From assembly GCA_020635435.1 (NCBI GenBank), contig JACJZU010000001.1, positions 868,001-932,000 on the forward strand: DNA of 64,000 nt, read 5' to 3'. The notes under the pieces were generated by a model. It was not told where the DNA came from. It made no database searches and saw only the letters and a list, made by a program, of their open reading frames with translations. This DNA comes from Flavobacteriales bacterium. GTDB lineage: Bacteria; Bacteroidota; Bacteroidia; NS11-12g; UBA9320. The translations under genes and the position numbers were made by a program. Shown piece after piece: positions 8,866 to 16,404 of this stretch (positions within the stretch are counted from its first letter, which is position 1; every line of letters starts with the position of its first letter).

Positions 8866-9723
8866 ATGAAAACATCAAATAGTATACTGACTCTCTTGGC
8901 TTTTGCGATGATCGTTGGGGCAGGTGCATGTCGGAAAGTTGTGGACTGGGAATTGGAAGGTGCCGAAGAGAGACTGGTGATTGAAGGCGCCATCTCCAAC
9001 CTTACACAACCTTGGGAGGTTCGATTGACCTTAACACGGGATTATTTCGACAACAAGAGCATACCCACAGTAGAAACGGCTTTGGTTACAATTTCTGACG
9101 ACCTTGGCAATCTGGACACGCTATACCATACCGGAGATGGAAACTATCGGACCACACTTAATAAAAGCTGTGTTCCCGGCAGATTCTACACTCTGGAGGT
9201 AAATTACGCAGGAAGAAAATATACCTGTACCGAATTATGTCGTGAGCAGGAACCCATAGACACCTTCACCTATTTTTATCAACCCTTCAAGAATGGTTTT
9301 ATTGAAGTTGGGTATTATGTTTTCGAAATAGCTCAGGAGATCGATAATCCCGGCGACTACTACGAGTGGGTGCTATACAAGAATGATACGCTTCAGGATG
9401 ATTTCGGATATATTCTAGATACGGACGAATTCGCTGATTTTAGTTATTTCAATCAAAATATCGACCTGGATAATATCAATTTAGAATTTCTGCCTCGCCC
9501 ATTTCCTTTCAATTTTGACGTTGGCGATCGCATTCGATTGGAACAGCGTTGTGTCAGCAAGAACTATTTCGATTATTTGAACGAGTTCTCTACCCAGTAT
9601 AACCGACAGGGTTCACCATTTGACGCCCCTCCTTCAAATCCAACAGGAAATATTCTGGGAGCCTATGGGTTTTTCTCTGTTCAGAACATTGAGATCAGAG
9701 AACTTCTCATTGAGGAACTCTGA
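8866..9723 (+). CDS. DUF4249 family lipoprotein, partner of the TonB receptor
   Basis: A 285-residue protein. The signal peptide has a lipobox ending at Cys22 (GAGAC). The mature start RLVIEGAISN, the middle part with Y-L-V/E-YAGR-Y, and the end GNILGAYGFFSV fit DUF4249. Start ATG 8866 lies one base after the receptor stop, so the two are translationally linked. Function of the family is not established; a role in ligand capture next to the receptor is inferred from gene order only. Its 3' end overlaps the convergent TlpA-like gene by 17 nt. Confidence 0.85.
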   Translation: MKTSNSILTLLAFAMIVGAGACRKVVDWELEGAEERLVIEGAISNLTQPWEVRLTLTRDYFDNKSIPTVETALVTISDDLGNLDTLYHTGDGNYRTTLNKSCVPGRFYTLEVNYAGRKYTCTELCREQEPIDTFTYFYQPFKNGFIEVGYYVFEIAQEIDNPGDYYEWVLYKNDTLQDDFGYILDTDEFADFSYFNQNIDLDNINLEFLPRPFPFNFDVGDRIRLEQRCVSKNYFDYLNEFSTQYNRQGSPFDAPPSNPTGNILGAYGFFSVQNIEIRELLIEEL

Positions 9724-10942
9724 TCAATTCGAGGGTTTCCCAAAATTTCCTGCTCTGTGCATCAAAATATCGGCCGGTTCCCGGTCCGCTGAATCCGGTA
9801 TGCACTTTGACGATCTTGTGGTCCTTATTTAGAAAAATAGTAGTAGGATAAGCCGGAATTGCACGGAATTGCGGGAAGATCCGTATTGCCGAATCCTTTG
9901 CTGATGATCCACCATACAAGATTCTGTAAGGTACACCTAAATTCTCTTTATAGCGATGGAGTAGTTTCAAAACCTCCTCTCCTTGCTGTCGTTCAAAGGC
10001 AACAGCTAGAACCTCTACACCTCTCTCTCGGATCCTCTCGTAGTTGCGGCTCAAAAAAACAGTCTCATCCATGCAATTCGGACACCAACTACCCATGATC
10101 TGTATGATCAACGGTTTATTGAAAAAGATGGGATCACCGAGGTCTACACGCCTTTTATCGATATCAGGGAGATTCAATTCAAGAGCGAGGTCTGGTGCGC
10201 TTAATTCGACAATGCTGTACGGATCCCTAAGAGCCACTGTTGAATCCCTCCACGCGATGAAACCCTCCTTCCAATGATTGCCGGAATAAAATGTTCCCCT
10301 GAGCGTATCAGATTCCAGATCTGCTTCGAAGAGGAATACGTGGGACCCATCGAACGTACTCAACTTCATTTCTGATCCGTCAAACCCTCCTTCGAGGAAA
10401 CGGTAGTCCCCTGTTTCCGTAAGAAATGTTCCATGTAAGACGGTTAGTTCACCAGTGTTGAACAAAGCAACTGCCGTGTCGCTTCTCTCTGTACCCGGAT
10501 TAAAAACCGTTTTCCAGGTGCCATTGATCTCCGAGCGCAGCGGATTCTCAAATTTGAATCGCTGATCCAAATTATACTTTGCCCTGAAAGGAAGCCTGTA
10601 ATTACCGGGTCTTGATCGGTCTGTCCAATAGCCGGTTAACTCGTTCTTATTGATCTGAGCATTGATTGAACTGTTAAAAACCGGGCTGGTGATGATCACG
10701 GAATCATTTCGGAATTGCACATCCTCATGTAAAATCCGCTCCTCACCATTCACCACTGCGGCTATCCATTCATGATCTCCTACGGAACGTATGTCCAGGA
10801 AAAAAGGTACCGTTCGATCCTCCACACTATCGATTATGAGTTCTGCACGCCACCAGCCGGAAATCTTGTCTTCGACTCGCTCTTTGGGAGTTGTGCATGC
10901 CTGTAATCCCAAAATCACTAAGAGCGGAAAGGAGTATTTCAT
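9707..10942 (-). CDS. TlpA-family thioredoxin-like lipoprotein with long N-terminal beta domain
   Basis: A 411-residue protein. The ATG at 10942 is chosen because it gives a lipoprotein signal peptide with Cys at residue 16 (LGLQAC). About 250 beta-rich residues precede a C-terminal thioredoxin fold with the redox motif WCPNC near residue 287 and the cis-Pro region AYPTTIF. Family members are periplasm-facing thiol-disulfide reductases. The N-terminal part shows WW/GYWT/GTW segments but I cannot name it. It lies downstream of the yceI terminator and probably has its own promoter. The convergent overlap with DUF4249 is 17 nt. Confidence 0.85.
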   Translation of the reverse strand: MKYSFPLLVILGLQACTTPKERVEDKISGWWRAELIIDSVEDRTVPFFLDIRSVGDHEWIAAVVNGEERILHEDVQFRNDSVIITSPVFNSSINAQINKNELTGYWTDRSRPGNYRLPFRAKYNLDQRFKFENPLRSEINGTWKTVFNPGTERSDTAVALFNTGELTVLHGTFLTETGDYRFLEGGFDGSEMKLSTFDGSHVFLFEADLESDTLRGTFYSGNHWKEGFIAWRDSTVALRDPYSIVELSAPDLALELNLPDIDKRRVDLGDPIFFNKPLIIQIMGSWCPNCMDETVFLSRNYERIRERGVEVLAVAFERQQGEEVLKLLHRYKENLGVPYRILYGGSSAKDSAIRIFPQFRAIPAYPTTIFLNKDHKIVKVHTGFSGPGTGRYFDAQSRKFWETLELIRVPQ

Positions 10943-10956
10943 ACGGGCAATTTTAC

Positions 10957-10995
10957 ACAAAAAGAAAGAGCCCCGTACTACAAAGCAGGGGCTCT
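10957..10995 (-). terminator. Rho-independent terminator of the marR-yceI unit
   Basis: On the minus strand an 8-bp perfect stem (AGAGCCCC / GGGGCTCT, 10995-10988 with 10974-10967) with a 13-nt loop is followed by TTCTTTTTG. It lies 18 bp beyond the yceI stop and just before the start of the next minus-strand gene. Confidence 0.85.
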
Positions 10996-11012
10996 CCACT
11001 TGATTAGATCGT

Positions 11013-11600
11013 TCAGAATTTTTTGGCTGTGATCTTAGCTTCGATCTCAAAATTATCCATGATAAACGAGTCGCCTACTGCACTCGAACGGTACACGATT
11101 CCAAACTTCGTGCGGTCAATCTCGATCTTTGCCTTGTAAGAGATGAAATTCTCGGTTTGTGCTACAGGTGCTATTTTGAAGGAGATGGGCTGAGTGACCC
11201 CACGTATTACGATATTTCCGAAAGCCCGGTATTCCTCTCCTTCTAATTTTTCAGTACGTTCTAGAATAAGCGTTGATTCCGGAAAATTGGCGATATCAAA
11301 GAAATCGGGACTATGAAGATGTTTGAGAAGTTTGGGACTCTCTACATCGGTAATCTTCATGGTTGGCATATCCACTACAAAAGTCCCTTTCATTATCTGA
11401 TTTCCTGAGGTCGTGAACTCTCCTTGCTTCACATCCACGACGCCTTCATGAAAACCCCCAACTTTATATGCTTTCCATTTCAATTCACTTTTATCGGGAA
11501 TTACAGTGTAATCCGTTTCCTGTGCCGATGCGGATAAAGCGAATACGCCAATTAGAACTGCAGTCGCTAAGGATGTAAAAATTGAATTTCTAGATTTCAT
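11013..11600 (-). CDS. YceI-family secreted lipocalin-like protein
   Basis: A 195-residue protein with a signal peptide (about 26 residues, ending LSASAQ). The mature part has the YceI pattern: YTVIPDKSELKWKAYKVGGFHEG, then GTFVVDMPTM, LHSPDFFDIANFPES, and a last strand RTKFGIVYRSS..GDSFIMDNFEIEAKI. The family forms an extended beta-barrel that binds isoprenoid-type lipids in the periplasm; the ligand here is unknown. It is 6 nt downstream of the marR gene and is ended by a strong terminator, so the two form an operon. Confidence 0.92.
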   Translation of the reverse strand: MKSRNSIFTSLATAVLIGVFALSASAQETDYTVIPDKSELKWKAYKVGGFHEGVVDVKQGEFTTSGNQIMKGTFVVDMPTMKITDVESPKLLKHLHSPDFFDIANFPESTLILERTEKLEGEEYRAFGNIVIRGVTQPISFKIAPVAQTENFISYKAKIEIDRTKFGIVYRSSAVGDSFIMDNFEIEAKITAKKF

Positions 11601-11606
11601 AATTAC

Positions 11607-12056
11607 CTATTTTCTGAGTTTGTCTAATAAATCGTTCAATTGATTGGCTTCTTTTTCCGTCAAGTGATTCATACTGCCGTCCACGCCGGATATGATGTCA
11701 TCCAATTCGTGCAATACCTGTAGACCCGAATCAGTGAGTATCACGTCCACCTGTCTTTTATCCTCAGCACATTGACGTCGTTCCACTAACTCTTTCTTAC
11801 GCAATTTCTCAACCAAACGGGAAGCATTACTCATTCGATCTATCATGCGTTCGGTAATGCTGTTGATGGACACCGGATGCGGATGCTGACCACGAAGTAT
11901 CCTGAGCACATTGTATTGTTGCATGGATAGATCATACGGCTTGAGGACAGTTGCGATCATATTGCTCAAGTAACTGTTGGTGAAAGCTATATTGATCACC
12001 AGTTTCTGATAGGGACTTTTGAATTTACCCTGCTGAATCGCTTCTTCTATTTTCAT
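11607..12056 (-). CDS. MarR-family transcriptional regulator
   Basis: A 149-residue winged-helix protein. The recognition-helix region is SINSITERMIDRMSNASRLVEKL and the wing is RRQCAEDKRQVDVILTDSG, both classic MarR. It probably represses its own operon with yceI: a palindrome lies in its promoter between the -33 and -7 elements. One Cys (in the wing) might make it redox sensitive, which is speculation. The promoter -7 element ends only 4 nt before the ATG, so the mRNA is predicted to be leaderless. Confidence 0.92.
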   Translation of the reverse strand: MKIEEAIQQGKFKSPYQKLVINIAFTNSYLSNMIATVLKPYDLSMQQYNVLRILRGQHPHPVSINSITERMIDRMSNASRLVEKLRKKELVERRQCAEDKRQVDVILTDSGLQVLHELDDIISGVDGSMNHLTEKEANQLNDLLDKLRK

Positions 12057-12060
12057 GAGC

Positions 12061-12089
12061 CAAATGTATGTATATACACGTAAAACAAA
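12061..12089 (-). promoter_or_regulatory. marR-yceI promoter
   Basis: On the minus strand TTTG (12089-12086), 17 bp, TACATTTG (12068-12061), a full match to the Bacteroidota consensus. With the usual 4-5 nt from the final G to the start site, transcription begins at the marR ATG (12056). Confidence 0.75.
12069..12078. promoter_or_regulatory. Palindrome, likely MarR operator
   Basis: TGTATATACA is a perfect 10-bp palindrome lying entirely within the spacer of the marR promoter and touching the -7 element. A dimer bound here would block polymerase. The position fits autoregulation; the assignment to this MarR is inferred. Confidence 0.6.
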
Positions 12090-12161
12090 ACGCCAAATGC
12101 TGTGTATTGTTTTGGCAGTTCGTTCATTTGTACCCCAACAAGCCCTTACCGGGCCTTCATC

Positions 12162-12758
12162 ATGACAATAAAACGTAGTTCATTCATAGCCTGGTTGAAG
12201 ACGAGAACCATCTCCGATTACATCTTCGGGATATTCCTGTTGCTCATGCTTATCCCGGCAAGCCGAAAGCCAATTCAGGTACAATTGATCCGGTTATTGA
12301 GTTTCGCACCGGACAGATCAGAGCTTGACAATGAGAACGGTGCTCCGCTTGACCCAAACCAATTGGATTGGTTATTGATTGATGAGGACGCACAAGTTCA
12401 TAAATTCTCGGATCTGGTTCGAGGAAAGACTTTCGTGAACCATTGGGCAACCTGGTGCCCGCCATGTGTTGCTGAAATGCCTTCAATTGAAGAACTGTAT
12501 AGAGAAATGAAGTCAGAAATGGATTTCATCGTGTTCAGCTCTGAACCCATCGATAAATTGAAACAATTCAAACATTCCAAAGGTTACTCATTTCCTGTGT
12601 ATCAACTTGCAAGCGAATTACCCGATTGGATGTCCAAATCCAATAGTATTCCGGCAACCTTCGTGCTCGATCGCTCCATGAAGCTTCGGCTCGAACATCG
12701 GGGTGCACGAAAGTGGAACAACCAATCGTTTATCAACTCCTTAAAGCAACTCCCCTGA
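12162..12758 (+). CDS. Membrane-anchored TlpA/ResA-like thioredoxin
   Basis: A 198-residue protein. ATG 12162 (MTIKRS) is preferred over an upstream in-frame codon at 12102 because a single hydrophobic anchor (about residues 20-32) then sits near the N terminus. The thioredoxin domain carries WCPPC near residues 98-102 after KTFVNHWAT, and the cis-Pro segment SIPATFVLDR. Such proteins reduce disulfides or deliver reductant outside the inner membrane, for instance in cytochrome maturation; the substrate is unknown. A metallophosphoesterase gene follows after 1 nt. Confidence 0.85.
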   Translation: MTIKRSSFIAWLKTRTISDYIFGIFLLLMLIPASRKPIQVQLIRLLSFAPDRSELDNENGAPLDPNQLDWLLIDEDAQVHKFSDLVRGKTFVNHWATWCPPCVAEMPSIEELYREMKSEMDFIVFSSEPIDKLKQFKHSKGYSFPVYQLASELPDWMSKSNSIPATFVLDRSMKLRLEHRGARKWNNQSFINSLKQLP

Positions 12759-12759
12759 A

Positions 12760-13998
12760 ATGTCACGGATCATGATCTTGATGCTTTTCCTTTCCTTTTT
12801 ATTGCTTGTAGATATATACGCATATCAAGGAGTTCGGTTCTTAATACGCCCGTTGAATCAAGGTTGGGGACAAGCATTGGTGATCACATATTGGATCGTA
12901 GCAGCGATGTCTTTGTTCATCACCTTTCGCTTTTTCTCCAATTTTCCGGAAAGTGCTCGATCAATGGGTATGCGCTTTTTGTTCACAGCGGTATTCATCT
13001 TATTCGTAGTTAAACTGCTCTGGGGTGCATTTCTCTTGATAGATGATCTTACACGTGGACTGACCTGGGCAGGTCAGAAGGTGACGAACACCTCAACAGC
13101 GGGTGGAATCAACCGCAAGGACTTTCTCGTTCGTTCAGGAGCGCTTCTTGGTGCAGGGTTTGGTGCGGCTTTAACTTACGGCGTTACCGTAGGTTCACAT
13201 CACTATAAGAAACATCGTCATAAACTCAAGGTGACCGGTTTACCGGAAAAATTACGCGGGTTAAAAATTGTGCAGATCAGCGACATACACAGTGGTAGTT
13301 TCTGGAACCAGAAAGCCGTTGAAAGAGGAGTGGAAATGATCCTGGATGAGAAGCCCGATGTGATATTCTTCACTGGCGACATGGTAAATAACGAGGCCAA
13401 GGAGCTCGACCCTTACGAGAAATTGTTCAGTAGGATTCAGGCACCACTCGGAGTTTACGCCATTCTGGGCAATCACGACTATGCAGACTATATGCCGGGC
13501 CTGAGCCCTGAAGAGCGGGTTGAGGACGTAAACCGTCTGTTACAAGCCTACGATCGCATGGGTTGGAGGGTTCTACTGGACGAAAATATCCGTCTTACAC
13601 ACAACGGAGAATCCTTTCACGTGATCGGAGTGCAGAACTGGAGTTTTAAAGATCGCTTCCCCCGCTATGGGAACCTGTCGAAGGCTATGGTAGGTGTAGA
13701 CCCCGCTAAACTTAACATCCTCTTGTCGCACGATCCAACTCATTGGAAAGGAGAAGTACTGCCGACTTATCCCCAAATTGATGTAACCTTCAGTGGGCAC
13801 ACACATGGGATGCAATTCGGTGTTGAGACCGCTCATTTCAAATGGAGCCCTGTTCAATACGTTTACGATCAATGGGCGGGATTCTACTCAAAGGGAAATC
13901 AGCAATTGTATGTGAATCGCGGGTTCGGCTATCTGGGATATCCCGGTCGTTTGGGCATCCGACCTGAGATCGCTGTATTCGAATTGGAAAGTGCCTAG
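12760..13998 (+). CDS. Membrane-associated metallophosphoesterase (YkuE/YaeI-like)
   Basis: A 412-residue protein. About four membrane segments occupy residues 1-150. The calcineurin-like domain follows with all metal motifs: DIHSG, TGDMVN, GNHDY and the late SGHTHGMQFG. Related YkuE/YaeI enzymes hydrolyse phosphodiester or pyrophosphate bonds such as UDP-diacylglucosamine or other membrane phosphates; the substrate here is not known. The start is 1 nt after the stop of the thioredoxin gene, so the two are co-translated. Confidence 0.9.
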   Translation: MSRIMILMLFLSFLLLVDIYAYQGVRFLIRPLNQGWGQALVITYWIVAAMSLFITFRFFSNFPESARSMGMRFLFTAVFILFVVKLLWGAFLLIDDLTRGLTWAGQKVTNTSTAGGINRKDFLVRSGALLGAGFGAALTYGVTVGSHHYKKHRHKLKVTGLPEKLRGLKIVQISDIHSGSFWNQKAVERGVEMILDEKPDVIFFTGDMVNNEAKELDPYEKLFSRIQAPLGVYAILGNHDYADYMPGLSPEERVEDVNRLLQAYDRMGWRVLLDENIRLTHNGESFHVIGVQNWSFKDRFPRYGNLSKAMVGVDPAKLNILLSHDPTHWKGEVLPTYPQIDVTFSGHTHGMQFGVETAHFKWSPVQYVYDQWAGFYSKGNQQLYVNRGFGYLGYPGRLGIRPEIAVFELESA

Positions 13999-14053
13999 AA
14001 TGCCGTTGCATCTCAGAATTATGTCATTCGCTGATTTTTTTTGAATTTGATCA

Positions 14054-14082
14054 TTGGCAATCGGCTATTTGAGCTACTTTTG
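14054..14082 (+). promoter_or_regulatory. Promoter of the structured RNA
   Basis: TTG (14054-14056), 18 bp, TACTTTTG (14075-14082): an exact -7 match. The expected start site is about 14087, which is exactly the first base of the closing stem of the RNA downstream. Confidence 0.7.
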
Positions 14083-14086
14083 AGGC

Positions 14087-14274
14087 AGGGCTGGTAGTGA
14101 AATTGAAAAATTCAACACTTTGAACCTTACCGGCTGCACGGCGTATCAAGAGCAGGCCCCATCGGGAACGTAGTTTTCGAAGAAGTAATACCAAACGGGG
14201 GAAGGTCGCGAGGCGCTGAAGGCCAAATCCTTCTTATTTAGGAATTTTTCAAAAACGGTCAGCCCTATTTTTTT
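14087..14274 (+). ncRNA. Candidate structured non-coding RNA, about 185 nt, class unknown
   Basis: No gene covers 13999-14272. The RNA begins with AGGGCTG (14087-14093) and ends with its exact complement CAGCCCT (14260-14266), followed by ATTTTTTT, so the closing stem also works as a terminator. Inside, by eye: a hairpin AGTG..TTGAA/TTCAA..CACT (14096-14119), a helix ACCTT/AAGGT (14124-14128 with 14202-14206) enclosing GGCTGC/GCAGGCC (14132-14158, one bulge), and AAATCC/GGAATTT (14225-14247, one bulge). It has its own promoter. It lacks the SRP tetraloop motif and tRNA-like ends of tmRNA. The 3' T-tract overlaps the stop of the convergent LVIVD gene. Confidence 0.6.
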
Positions 14275-15523
14275 ATCTTGAAAACAAAGTCCCAAGTGCC
14301 TGGGGATTTTCTGGATCCGAGAAATCATACTGAAAAATGCCTTCCTTAGCGGATAGAATGGCATGTTCATCATCCAGGATCACATCATAGGTCGTTTTAC
14401 CCTGAAGCACCGACAGCAGGTGGTTATGGAGCTCAAAGGTTTTTGAGCGGTTGAACGTTTTCAGTCCTGCCGAACCGTCGCAGATCATCAGCAGATCTTC
14501 ATTCGCGGCCAAACCATATGGCCCTTGCATCGAATAGGAGATCAGGAGTCCGGGCTGTCGTATATCTGAAACATCTACAATGTGCAGGGCATCTTCAGCC
14601 GCTCCACATCTTGAACCGCCACGTAATGTCACGTAAGCCAGATCGTTCACCACCACAACCGGGTCACATCCTCTTATGTGCCAGAATGATGAAACAAAGG
14701 TTGGCCGAGACGGACTGTTCACCCAATTGTAAATAAGCATCCCGGTTGTAGTGCCCAGAAACAAGTGATTCTCGTAAGGAAAAATGGTCTCCACTTCAGA
14801 ATTCAGTTCCTGATCTCCCTCCAATATGGGCGACGCCGGGTTGGAAACGTCAAGTACTTTCAACCTGAACTGATCAACTATATAAATCTTGCCGCTCACG
14901 TAAGTGAACCTGCTCATGGATCCGGCTAATCCCGTAACACCGCGCGACTGGTTTTCCGCGCCGCTGAAAGCAAAGTCTACATTCCCTCCTAACCATCCCC
15001 ATCCGCCTGAACCGCAATCAGCATCATCAATTACCTCAACGATCTCCTTCTCCACATATCGAATTGGGAAACTATCGCTCTTGATCTTATCCCGATTGAG
15101 GATTGCCTTTGTTCTCGAAACTAATTGGATATTGTTGAGATCACTGATATCCCATACCGTCAGATCCGGCCCTTGGTCCGCATAAAGATGGTCGTCAATT
15201 ACTGCAATATCCCTGTTCCCAAGGAGTTGTATGAATTTTAATGGAACCGGATTCGAAGCATCCTGATTATCGATCACATGAATTCCCTCATCGACATCGT
15301 TCACAAATAGCAGATCCCCGTAAACATAGATCTTTCCCGGTTCCTTTATTGGCTTGGCAATACCTACTTCCGCAGAGGAACGCATTTCTTCCAACAACAC
15401 ATATTCAGGTACAAGTCCCATATAGCGGATGGTTTTCTCACACGTTTGACACGAATTGAACAACACACTGAGGATCAGTGCCATTAATGCAGTGATCTGA
15501 ATCCCTCTTTGATTATTTTTCAT
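14273..15523 (-). CDS. LVIVD-repeat lipoprotein (beta-propeller)
   Basis: A 416-residue protein. ATG 15523 gives a lipoprotein signal with Cys at the end of LFNSC. Repeats of the type (G/D)-L-(Y/F)-V-x-D-x-x-G-(I/L)-x-(V/I)-(I/V/W)-D-(I/V)-S-(N/D)-(P/L) occur along the chain (VNDVDEGIHVID, LTVWDISDLN, LKVLDVSNPASP, LHIVDVSDIRQPG), the LVIVD pattern expected to fold into a propeller. Predicted to sit at the outer membrane. Function is unknown. It ends inside the terminator of the convergent RNA. Confidence 0.85.
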   Translation of the reverse strand: MKNNQRGIQITALMALILSVLFNSCQTCEKTIRYMGLVPEYVLLEEMRSSAEVGIAKPIKEPGKIYVYGDLLFVNDVDEGIHVIDNQDASNPVPLKFIQLLGNRDIAVIDDHLYADQGPDLTVWDISDLNNIQLVSRTKAILNRDKIKSDSFPIRYVEKEIVEVIDDADCGSGGWGWLGGNVDFAFSGAENQSRGVTGLAGSMSRFTYVSGKIYIVDQFRLKVLDVSNPASPILEGDQELNSEVETIFPYENHLFLGTTTGMLIYNWVNSPSRPTFVSSFWHIRGCDPVVVVNDLAYVTLRGGSRCGAAEDALHIVDVSDIRQPGLLISYSMQGPYGLAANEDLLMICDGSAGLKTFNRSKTFELHNHLLSVLQGKTTYDVILDDEHAILSAKEGIFQYDFSDPENPQALGTLFSR

Positions 15524-15541
15524 ACCTTTACTGTTGGCTAT

Positions 15542-15549
15542 CAAAGATA
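15542..15549 (-). promoter_or_regulatory. -7 element of the LVIVD lipoprotein gene
   Basis: TATCTTTG on the minus strand is an exact TAnnTTTG match, 18 nt before the ATG. A TTG lies 24 bp upstream, slightly too far for a firm -33 call. Confidence 0.5.
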
Positions 15550-15562
15550 AATCAGGCCCTTT

Positions 15563-16399
15563 ATGAATTGCTTCAATCAATTCCGAATTTCGTCGACTTT
15601 TCGTATGTTTTTTGGCATCTTGGCTTTTTTGTCCTTCACACTCATTAGTCCGGTGTCATTTGCCCAAACCGAAAAATTGTCTACTGTGATCATGAAATCC
15701 GGATTATCCATAACCGGGAAGATCGTTGAAATGGACGCCAATGAGTTTATCAAGTTGGAACTGCCTAATGGTTCGTTGATCGAATTAAAAATGTCCAACG
15801 TTGAGCGCGTGATCCTGGACGCGGCATCTGCTCCCGCCACCTCAACCTCACATTCCGGTTCAAGGTCGAGGTTGGCAATGCCCTTCAAGGAAAAAGGTTA
15901 CTATATTCAGGGAAGTATTGGTTTCCCATTTGGAACGGACACCTACGGTGACCCAAGTTTGAATATTTCGCTCATGCTTTCGGGAGGGCATACATTCTCT
16001 CAGTATCTGGCCTTGGGGATAGCCACCGGAACGGATTTTTATTGGTGGCCGAATTCTGTAATCAATCCGGTCGCACTGGAAGTTAAAGGTCGCTTCCAAT
16101 CGAGCAGTTTCACTCCCTATTACAACTTTCAATGTGGGTACGGCTTCCTGAGCGCGTCGGAGTATTGGACCAGTAATACCAGTGGTGGGCTGTTCCTGGC
16201 TCCAGGTATTGGGCTCATGTCCAAGAACAGGGAACACTCCGGTTGGTACTTTCATGCCGGATTCCGCTACCAGGAGATGATGGGCGCATATGAGGACTGG
16301 ATATGGAGTCCACAGTTACAACAAAGTATTCGGGCGGAAATTGAGGAGCGCGTGAACTTTTCCCGACTCGATCTGCGATTTGGATACTTTTTCGAATAA
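15563..16399 (+). CDS. Exported protein with small N-terminal beta domain and outer-membrane-barrel-like part
   Basis: A 278-residue protein with a signal peptide ending at SFAQ (about residue 35; a second ATG at 15605 would give a shorter signal). Residues 38-80 (STVIMKSGLSITGKIVE..FIKLELPNG) look like a small SH3/Sm-like barrel of a kind often seen at the start of Bacteroidota envelope proteins. After a Ser/Ala-rich linker, residues about 105-278 alternate aromatic and glycine residues and end in LRFGYFFE, typical of a small outer-membrane beta-barrel. I do not recognise a named family. Confidence 0.7.
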   Translation: MNCFNQFRISSTFRMFFGILAFLSFTLISPVSFAQTEKLSTVIMKSGLSITGKIVEMDANEFIKLELPNGSLIELKMSNVERVILDAASAPATSTSHSGSRSRLAMPFKEKGYYIQGSIGFPFGTDTYGDPSLNISLMLSGGHTFSQYLALGIATGTDFYWWPNSVINPVALEVKGRFQSSSFTPYYNFQCGYGFLSASEYWTSNTSGGLFLAPGIGLMSKNREHSGWYFHAGFRYQEMMGAYEDWIWSPQLQQSIRAEIEERVNFSRLDLRFGYFFE

Positions 16400-16404
16400 A
16401 AGGA

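Noticed and set aside
14087..14274. Identification of the RNA as SRP RNA, 6S RNA or tmRNA
   Set aside because: The SRP domain IV motif and tmRNA tRNA-like ends are absent, and the eye-derived fold is branched rather than a long rod with a central bubble. No class could be assigned.
14146..14373. A 75-codon minus-strand reading frame crossing the end of the LVIVD gene and the RNA
   Set aside because: It overlaps the clear LVIVD coding frame out of phase and the structured RNA, and has no protein-like features.
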